64,000 nucleotides of DNA, from positions 86,045,421 to 86,109,420 of the forward strand of contig CM076189.1 of assembly GCA_038277395.1 (NCBI GenBank), in the 5' to 3' direction. The translations under genes were made by a program, and so were the position numbers. This document shows, in pieces, positions 57,230 to 64,000 of the stretch. Within the stretch, counting starts at the first letter, position 1. The number at the start of each line of letters is the position of its first letter. The notes beneath the pieces are model-generated. The model saw nothing but the letters and a program-made list of their open reading frames with translations, was not told the origin of the DNA and did no database searches. This DNA comes from Dryocosmus kuriphilus. Its lineage: Eukaryota > Arthropoda > Insecta > Hymenoptera > Cynipidae.

Positions 57230-57271
57230 AACCAACTGTGCCAAGCAACCCTTTACCATGTGCTCCTAGCG
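57230..57271 (+). CDS. 14-residue Pro/Ser linker exon, unit 1
   Basis: Acceptor TTCTTCTTACAG, donor G/GTAATT, phase 1 to phase 1, 42 bp. Encodes E PTVPSNPLPCAPS. The Pro/Ser/Thr content suggests an extended, possibly O-glycosylated linker in a secreted protein (inference). The lone Cys is not kept in units 2 and 3. Confidence 0.65.
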
Positions 57272-57527
57272 GTAATTGAAAAATTATTTAGAATACAGTC
57301 TAAAAGATTTTTAGGTGTTAAGCGATTTCAATCACTCCAAGGAATTTAAAAGTATTCAAAAGGGTCGAAATGAATTCCACGTGGATAGTAAAGAGTAACA
57401 AATGAGTTTGTTATAAATTTAAAATAATTGAAAACAAACATATGTTTTGCGAACATGTGTGGATCATATGAACTGGTTGGAAAGTGCAGGTAGCTTCACT
57501 TTAAATTTCTTATATTTCTTTTTACAG

Positions 57528-57569
57528 CAACAAGTGTGTCAAGCGACCATTTACCAAGCACTCCTAGAG
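57528..57569 (+). CDS. 14-residue Ser/Thr/Pro linker exon, unit 2
   Basis: Acceptor TTCTTTTTACAG, donor G/GTAATT, phase 1 to phase 1, 42 bp. Encodes ATSVSSDHLPSTPR. Same length and position in the 298-bp unit as its neighbours. Confidence 0.65.
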
Positions 57570-57825
57570 GTAATTGGAAAATTATTTAGAATACAGTCTA
57601 GAAGATTTTAAGATTTCAAGCCATTTCAAGCAATCCAAGGAATTTCAAAGTATCTAGAAGAATTTAAATGAATTCAATGTGGAAAGTAAAGAATACAAAA
57701 TGAATTTATTATAAATTGAAAATAATTGAAAGCAGACGTATATTTTACCAACATGTGTTGCCTTTATTAGCTGGTTCAAATGTGCAAGTAACTTCACTTT
57801 AAATATCCTACATTTCTTCTTACAG

Positions 57826-57867
57826 CACCAACTGTGTCAAGCAGCCCTTCATCAAGTGGTAATAGGG
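57826..57867 (+). CDS. 14-residue Ser-rich linker exon, unit 3
   Basis: Acceptor TTCTTCTTACAG, donor G/GTAATT, phase 1 to phase 1, 42 bp. Encodes APTVSSSPSSSGNR. It has diverged in residues but not in length or phase, as expected for selection on frame and low sequence constraint. Confidence 0.65.
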
Positions 57868-58123
57868 GTAATTGACAAATTATTCAGAATGCAATCTAAA
57901 AGATCCAAAGATTTTGAGCGATTACAAGCATGCCAAGAAATGTAAAGGACTTCAAAAGCGTTCAAATGATTCCAATATGAATTCAAAAGAATTCAATACG
58001 ATTTTAATATAAATTGAAAGTAGCTGAAAACAAACATATGTTTCAAGAATGAATGGTACTTTTATTAACTAGTTGCAAGGTAAACTTATCTTCCCTGAAA
58101 AATTCTTACATTTCTTCTTACAG

Positions 58124-58240
58124 CTGGTCCTTCTTCTTCTTCTTCAATTGGTAAAAAGCTTTTGGACTCAAGAGGACGTGTTTTTATTATAGACACAGAT
58201 AATATAATAATTAAACGACATTCGGGAGTCCGACAAGCCG
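58124..58240 (+). CDS. Internal exon (117 bp) of unknown secreted protein
   Basis: Acceptor TTCTTCTTACAG at the fourth 298-bp position, donor G/GTAATT, phase 1 to phase 1, 39 codons. It starts like a linker (AGPSSSSSIGKK), then LLDSRGRVFIIDTDNIIIKR and HSGVRQA. It therefore combines the Ser-rich linker with one copy of the repeated hydrophobic unit, so the linker exons may be truncated derivatives of such an exon. Confidence 0.7.
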
Positions 58241-59796
58241 GTAATTCTAAAACTATTTAGAACACAATCTAAAATAAATTGGAAAAATTCTCCTTAATGC
58301 TCTCGCTTTTTTCATAATTTTGGAGCCTTTCATGTTCGGAGCAATCATATAGTAATATATTAGATTCTGAATCATCCTAAGATTTAAATAAAAGTTAGTG
58401 GATGTTTTAAGAAATCGGCTTTGACAGATCTGTTTAGTTTGAACATAGGACTTGGAAATCGATTCGGAGAAACGACCTACGGAAATTCTGAAGCCCAAAA
58501 CCCACTTTTTGTCCAAAAGGATATTAATATATTTTAACGGGATTTCAAAGAATTTTAACGGATTTCAGTGAGTTTTGGATACGTCACAGAATTTCCATAT
58601 CTTCAAAAAAGTTCAACGGATATTAAAAGCTTAAAGAATTTCAGAGGTTTTGGAGGATTTTAATAGACACTAATCAGTTCATTTGCGGCTTAAAAGAACT
58701 TCGAAGAACTTGTTTTACGAGAATCCGTAGATTTTAAGATATTTAAAAAATTCTGAAAGATTTAAGGGACTTTATAGGATTTTCAGTACTTCGAGAGTTT
58801 AAACCAAACCAACAAAGGTAGCAATATTAGCCAAATTTTTTATATAACAACAAATCAAAAAGTGCCTTTTATACAAATTTTCAGTGTTACCATTTTGTTT
58901 ATATTGAAGAGGCTTTGATAGCTTCAGAAAGGTTTTAACTGATATTAAAAAACCTGAAGTGAAGTTAAAAGATCTGGCTCAAAGTGTCTTCAAAGATTTG
59001 AAAAAGTGTTGACAAGTTTCAAAAGGTTTCGAGCGTTTGTAGATGATTTTAAGGGGTTAAAAATATTTTAAAGGATTTTAAGAGATCCTAAGTGATTTTG
59101 AAGTGTTTCCAGGGATTTCTAGAGAACTAAAGGGACTTTAGAAGAAAAGGCTTCACAAATTTCAAGCGATTGTGAGTGATTCTGAAGTATTTAAGGGGAA
59201 GTTTGGGTTTACTAAAAATTCCCTCTTAAGCGAGGCGATTGAAGGTTGTCTAACATTATTTTATTACTGCCTCCAATGGAAATTGAAAACTTCCTTCTGT
59301 AAGAGAAACAACCAATTTTAAATAGCACCTCATCTTTGGAACATTTCAAAGTATAACTTCTTAAATTTCCATGTAAATGTATTCAAAAGTTTTTCATTTA
59401 CATCGAGTTAAAGTGACAATATTTCTTAAATCCAGTTCGAAAAAAAAAACCGTTTTTTTTTTACATTCTTTTAGAAATAGCAAGAAATAATCTTTCTCTT
59501 AACAAGATTAACGATGCGCAACAAAATTTTGAAATATGTAATTTTCAAACAATTTAGGTCCTTAAAACGGCCCGTTAAATTTTATGCGGGGTTATTGAAT
59601 CGATTTCAAAGTTTTCTTTGTCTAATTGAAAGGAACACTCAAAGCCGATTTTTGAGTATAGTTTTTATTAATATTTTATTTAAGTTTCGGAATGCAATTT
59701 TAGGAATCAGTTGAAGCTTTATTAAGCGGTACGCAAATACAATCGGGTATGATGAAAAAGTTCATGAATAAAATGTCCGTATGTTTCTTTTTATAG
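58241..59796. other. Intron, degenerate simple sequence
   Basis: About 1.5 kb with a GATTTCAAAGAATTTTAACGG-like degenerate motif (58540-59170). No exon accepted. The ORF at 59514-59714 lacks splice-compatible borders. Confidence 0.5.
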
Positions 59797-59874
59797 CATT
59801 GCGCCTTTTAGATTTACACGACGAACAAGGGAATATGTATAGAGTAAACAAAGACTCAGTGGCGGTACTTAGAG
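59797..59874 (+). CDS. Internal exon (78 bp) of unknown secreted protein
   Basis: Acceptor TTTCTTTTTATAG, donor G/GTATTT, phase 1 to phase 1, 26 codons. It reads ALR, then LLDLHDEQGNMYRVNKDSVA and VLR. Closest internal match to exon 58124 (LLD start, G, hydrophobic pair, D/N turn, then a hydrophobic strand ending in R). It looks like one complete copy of the repeated unit. Confidence 0.68.
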
Positions 59875-59879
59875 GTATT

Positions 59880-61200
59880 TTAAAACCATATCATTTTTCG
59901 TCTTATTCCCGAAATTCGGAATTGTCGAATTACTAAATATATGTATTATATAATAAAATTAACGAATTATATCCAGAATAGAAAGTTTCTGAAATTAAAA
60001 TGCCTCAAAAAAAAAAATTTTAATATTTAATAATTAATTATATGTATTATTTAGAGGCTAATGAAAGATAGCGTAAAAATAAACACCTAATATAAAAATC
60101 AAGAAAAAATAAATTGGTCGAAAATACAAATTAACGAATTATAAAACTTACGAAATTTAAGATAGCAAGCTTTTATAATCGAAAAATAAAAATCCCCAAT
60201 TATAATGATAATAAATTTAAAAATACACGAAATTAAAGTTTGCTGATTAATTAAGTTTACGAACTATCGAGTTAACAAATTAGGGAACTGACCTATAATT
60301 ATTTTCCCTTAAATTTTTTAATTTTTGAAATATATGTATAATTTTTGGATTATTATTAAATTTAAGAGTTACATCATAAACTGTACAAAATAATCATTAC
60401 CTCCAAATTCTGAAATTCCCGAAATTGAAAATTGCCGAAATTTAAAGTTTCTGAAGTTAAAGCTGCTGAAACTAAATATTTAATTATTTGACACACAATA
60501 ATAAAAATCATTTAGAAACAAATAAAAGATAACATAAAAATAAATACCGAATATAAAAATCAACAAAAAATAAATTTATCAAAAATAAAATTATCGAAAC
60601 TTAAATTTGCGAAATTTAAGATAAGCTTCTATTATCGAAAAATAAAAATCCCCAATAATAAAGATATCCTTAAAAATACCCCCGAAATTAATGTTTGCTG
60701 GTTTATTAAGTTTACTAACTATACAGTTAACAAATTAGAAAATTGTTCAACTGTCGCTTTCCCATAAATTTTTAAATTCTTCAAATATATAACTGTCGGA
60801 TTATTAAATTTACAAATTACATAAAAAAATTGACGATTTACACGTTTTCTCCAAACTCTGAAATTCCCCAAATTTACAATTGCCAAAATTTAAAGTTCCT
60901 GAAATTAAAATTGTTGAAAGTAAACACTTAAATATTTAACACAAAATAATACAACTTATTTATATGTAGGCAAATGAAATATAACGTAACAATAAATACC
61001 GAATATAAAAATGAACAGAAAATAAATTTGTCGAAAATACAAGCTAACGAATTAAAAAGCTGAAAAAAATATACAATAACAAGACTTTTATTAATGAACA
61101 ATAGATATTCTTAAATTTACAAATAACAATTTTCAAAATATCCGAAATTAAAATGATTAATTTCTTAATTTATTAAGTATATATTTAAAAAGATGAAAAT
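59880..61200. repeat. About 450-bp AT-rich tandem repeat, left block
   Basis: Three diverged units anchored by CGAAATTCGGAATTGTCGAA (59909), CTGAAATTCCCGAAATTGAA (60410) and CTGAAATTCCCCAAATTTAC (60860), with shared TATCGAAAAATAAAAATCCCC blocks. It continues, more degenerate, at 62930-63790 beyond an inserted element. Intronic. Confidence 0.75.
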
Positions 61201-61204
61201 TATT

Positions 61205-62903
61205 ACCCGTGTAGAAATTGAAATGGGGAGCTAGTCTGGTTACCGACCAGTTGGCTCCACTCGAAGTCAGGAGCTAGCCGGGACGAGTGTTCAGCCCACG
61301 GCCAGTAACGTCACGGTGGTTTAGTCGAGAGCTAGTAGGTTCATTCGACTTACCCTAGGCGGGGTCTAGTTAGGCGCTAGTCCGGTAACTCGGCATATCC
61401 TTGTAGGGGTCTAGTCGGGCGCTAGTAGGGCCCAAACAGCTGCCCTGAAGAAACTGGTCCAAAAACAGAATTTATCAATTATATATATATGTATATAATT
61501 ATACATATATACGTAATTAAGAATGATTTGTACGGTCCACCGAATTCGAGTAATTCGAATTGTGTCCGGCCATTTCCGTTTTTTTTAACGGTCTGCCGGA
61601 ATTGAATCAATCCGGATTCTATCCGGTCATTTCCGTTTTTTGCACCTTTACACAAGAAAAAACTTTGCTAGTAGGATTCGGAAGCGGAATATAGGAGAAC
61701 GCCTATATCCAGCCCTTCCACCAACAAATGGAAAGGAGTAACACTCCCGGAACCGAAGCTCGAAGGAAGTGCCTACTCAGGGAAACGTGCTGCCTTTATA
61801 GACCCGGCTTTTCTCCTTGCTTGCGGGAGCCCAGTCTATTTGCCATCTAGCGGAGCTTCCTGGTACTTCTCCCCTGCGGGCCCGCTCACCCCTGACCGGA
61901 TGGATTCATGTAAATTGCAAATGTGGGAACTGAAAAGTAAAACATCAAAAAAAGTTGTACCTCAACAAGTAATTACAATTAAGAATAAGTTGGTAAGAAT
62001 GTCTTTTGTAAAACAGAATGGTACAGAAAGATATTTTGTCGCTGGCATGCTTCACTGAATTAAAAAAAATATATTCAATGATCTGTTTTTTATGAATAAT
62101 AATATGTTAAAGCTAACTTCTATTTTACATTTTTGTATACGTTACTGCACATTATTAAAATGACATAATGATTTCTCGTGTAATAAAATCCAATATAAAA
62201 GAAATTTAGCTTCTTATTTTAATGATTTCACTCGAGCTGACAGTCCTTAATTCGAGTTTTCAATGCAAATTTGGATATATGCTTAAAACATTGGATTTTC
62301 CGAAATATAAAAGAATCTAACTTCACAACAAGCCAGCTTCATTTTCTGAAATTATTACAATTTTAAAATCGAAATTACTCTTTTTTTAAGTGAAAAATGG
62401 AGCTAAAATTCAAGTCAAGTCGCCGACCATTGCCCGAATAGAACCCGCCTAGGGATGTTGACAGAAAATAGCCGCGTACGGAATTAATTATCTTTAAATA
62501 CCCCGACTTGTCCCTGACCAACCCCTGAATAGGATATTTGAACAAAAATATACCAACTAGCCACCGACCAGTTCCGGACTAGAACCCACCTGGAATGTTA
62601 ACAGAAAATAGCCGCGTACGCGGAATTAATTATTTTTAAATAGCCCGAATTGTCCCCGACAAGCCCCCGATTAGGTTCTTTGAACAAAAAAAACACCAAA
62701 TAGCCACCGACCAGTTCCCGACTAGAACCCGCCTAGAAATGATGACAGAAAATAGCCGCGCAAACGAAATTAATTCTTTTTAAATAGCCCGACTTTTCCC
62801 CAACCAGCCCCCGATTAGGATTTTTAAACACAAAAAACATCGACAAGCCCCCGACTAGCACCCTAGTTGTAGAGGGGCCAAGAGGGTCTTTTTCTTCATG
62901 GGT
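61205..62903. mobile_element. GC-richer repeat element with CGACTAG motifs
   Basis: A GC-richer island in the AT-rich tandem repeat. The ends are weakly inverted (ACCCGTGTAGAAAT at 61205 and, reversed, ACCCATGAAGAAAA at 62903). Both flanks are rich in AGCTAGTC, CGACTAG and CCGACCAG motifs. The right part (62400-62880) is a tandem of about 140-bp units with GACAGAAAATAGCCGCG and TTAAATAGCCCGA. Probably a non-autonomous DNA transposon. No transposase found. Confidence 0.5.
61840..62058 (+). CDS. Hypothetical short ORF inside the 61205 element
   Basis: Open for 73 codons to a TGA at 62056, but lacks an ATG before 61900 (MDSCKLQMWELKSKTSKKVV onward). The upstream part is GC-rich repeat. The second half (VITIKNKLVRMSFVKQNGTE) is protein-like. 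It could be the tail of an element protein. I do not recognise it, and splice borders compatible with the neighbouring exons are missing. Confidence 0.25.
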   Translation: MPSSGASWYFSPAGPLTPDRMDSCKLQMWELKSKTSKKVVPQQVITIKNKLVRMSFVKQNGTERYFVAGMLH

Positions 62904-62929
62904 GTGATTTAAATTAAATTAAAAATATA

Positions 62930-63790
62930 AATATCGAATATTTAGTTATAAAGTAAATAATATTCATAATTGACAGGACTTTTGAAAAATGACAAACAAT
63001 TAAATACAAGTTTGAAGAAACGAAAATTGTCAAAAATAAAAATTTTCCAATTAAAAACTACACGAAATTTACAATAACAATACTTTTTGATTCTCGAAAA
63101 ATAAAAATTCTGAGTTATACAAATAAAACGCTTTAAAATATTCGACATTAAAGTTATTACTATTAAAATTATTATTATAATTAAGATTAATTTAAAATTA
63201 GCAAAAGTAAATATTCAGTTACAAAACAGATAACGTTAATCATTGATACGGCTGATAAAAAATGACAAAAACAGTTCAAATTAACAAAGAAAAAAAAATT
63301 GTCGAAAATAAAAATGAACGAATAATAAAATCATCAAAATTGAAAATTACAAGATTTTATTTAAGAACATCTGCAAATAAAATTACTGACTTATTTATAA
63401 TCTATTTAAAATTAATTAAAATTACGTACAGTATATATGTAATTATAAAAAAATTGTATTAGTAATTGTCAGGGCTACTAAAAAATGAAAAGGATATGAA
63501 TCAACGAAAAAGGAAATTGTAGAAGATACAGATTAACGAGTTATAAACTATCCAAAATTTAAATTGACACGATTTTTACCTATCGGAAAATAAAATTTCT
63601 GAATTACGCAACAATCAGTTTTCAAATTATCGGAAATTAAAATGAAAAATAAATGAATTATTTCATAAACAGTTACAAAGGAATTAAAGTAACTATTATA
63701 ATTAACGAAATTAAAAATAATAAAAGTGGCATAGCAATATTCATTAATTGACGGAAAATCTCGAAAATTTGCGTTACTTACAAATGAATT
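62930..63790. repeat. AT-rich tandem repeat, right block
   Basis: Further diverged units with TCGAAAATAAAAAT, GACAGGACTTTTGAAAAATG and CAATTAACGAAT-like segments, matching the block at 59880-61200. Intronic, non-coding. The ORFs here are compositional. Confidence 0.6.
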
Positions 63791-63811
63791 ATTCTTAATT
63801 TTTTTCTTCAG

Positions 63812-63958
63812 CACCTGTAGGAGCTGTCATATCTACACCTCCTCTAGTACGTGTTAGCTATCCTCCTACACATGATGAGATCGTAAAACTACTGGAACGT
63901 ATGCCTAATGAAAACAAATTTTGTATCCACACACAAAAAAGCAACCATTTTTTAACTG
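63812..63958 (+). CDS. Internal exon (147 bp) of unknown secreted protein
   Basis: Acceptor TTTTTTTCTTCAG, donor G/GTAAGA, phase 1 to phase 1, 49 codons, open. It reads APVGAVISTPPLVRVSYPPT, then HDEIVKLLERMPNENKFCIH and TQKSNHFLT. It starts with a Pro-rich linker and continues with a predicted amphipathic helix (DEIVKLLERM) and one Cys. Good donor consensus. The gene continues past the window end, so no stop or polyadenylation site is visible. Confidence 0.68.
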
Positions 63959-64000
63959 GTAAGATAAGAGTTGTAAAAAATGGTCTTCTTCCTAGCTGGA

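Larger units (their letters stand above)
56965..58240. repeat. 298-bp tandem exon-intron duplication
   Basis: Exon starts at 57230, 57528, 57826 and 58124 are exactly 298 bp apart. The introns share CATATGTTT, AGCTTCACTTTAAAT and TTACATTTCTTCTTACAG-like ends. Units 1-3 carry 42-bp exons. Unit 4 ends in a longer, different exon (117 bp). Confidence 0.9.

Noticed and set aside
1..64000. CRISPR array, tRNA, rRNA or prokaryotic operon
   Set aside because: The 154-bp satellite is far too long and its spacers are not unique. I saw no cloverleaf-compatible tRNA or rRNA segment, and introns show this is eukaryotic DNA.

Overview
This is an AT-rich, repeat-saturated stretch of an animal nuclear genome. 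Several mariner transposons, non-LTR retroelements of types familiar from ant and wasp genomes, spliceosomal introns with GT/AG borders and TATA-driven first exons all point to an insect. Hymenoptera is my best guess (inference). I see no bacterial-type operons, rRNA genes, tRNAs or CRISPR arrays.

The non-repeat content worth most attention is a dispersed set of short plus-strand exons that I read as one or more genes for an unrecognised secreted protein. Two alternative or paralogous first exons (4188-4245 and 9289-9346) encode near-identical signal peptides, each about 63 bp downstream of a TATA box. Downstream exons lie at 31746, 32112 (with stop), 42628, 44215, 44350, 45386, 57230, 57528, 57826, 58124, 59797 and 63812, and the gene runs off the right edge. 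Every internal exon has a length divisible by three and is flanked by phase-1 introns (sizes 81, 81, 45, 114, 135, 42, 42, 42, 117, 78, 147 bp), so any exon can be skipped, duplicated or shuffled without breaking the frame. Three of them sit on an exact 298-bp tandem duplication whose fourth unit carries a different exon. I cannot tell from sequence alone whether this is one very long gene with alternative ends or a tandem array of paralogues.

Layout. 1-1540: 154-bp satellite that inverts at 1117. 1565-3817: decayed non-LTR fragment holding an unclassified TIR element. 3818-10440: two first exons, each followed by an intron of related tandem units, broken by a mariner and a second TIR element. 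10445-13480: second copy of the same non-LTR element, split by a deleted mariner. 14340-22560: a dispersed retroposon-like repeat into which a 6.9-kb CMC-like DNA transposon inserted, itself hit by a mariner. 22775-27440: DIRS-like tyrosine-recombinase retrotransposon. 29263-30581: mariner. 31746-32185: exons. 32290-42225: a long inverted repeat containing a Ty3/Gypsy element (32450-37532, in one arm) and another non-LTR element (37790-41745, between the arms). 42628-45520: exons. 47040-54870: retroposon-like repeats, a Harbinger-like MITE holding a mariner, and minisatellites. 55132-56955: minus-strand Ulp1/C48-like protease remnant split by a mariner. 57230-63958: exons, separated by AT-rich tandem repeats and a GC-rich repeat element.

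The transposons are mostly dead (frameshifts, stops, deletions). Their nesting gives a relative chronology, with mariners among the latest arrivals. The exons remain open and splice-compatible through this debris, which argues for selection on them.
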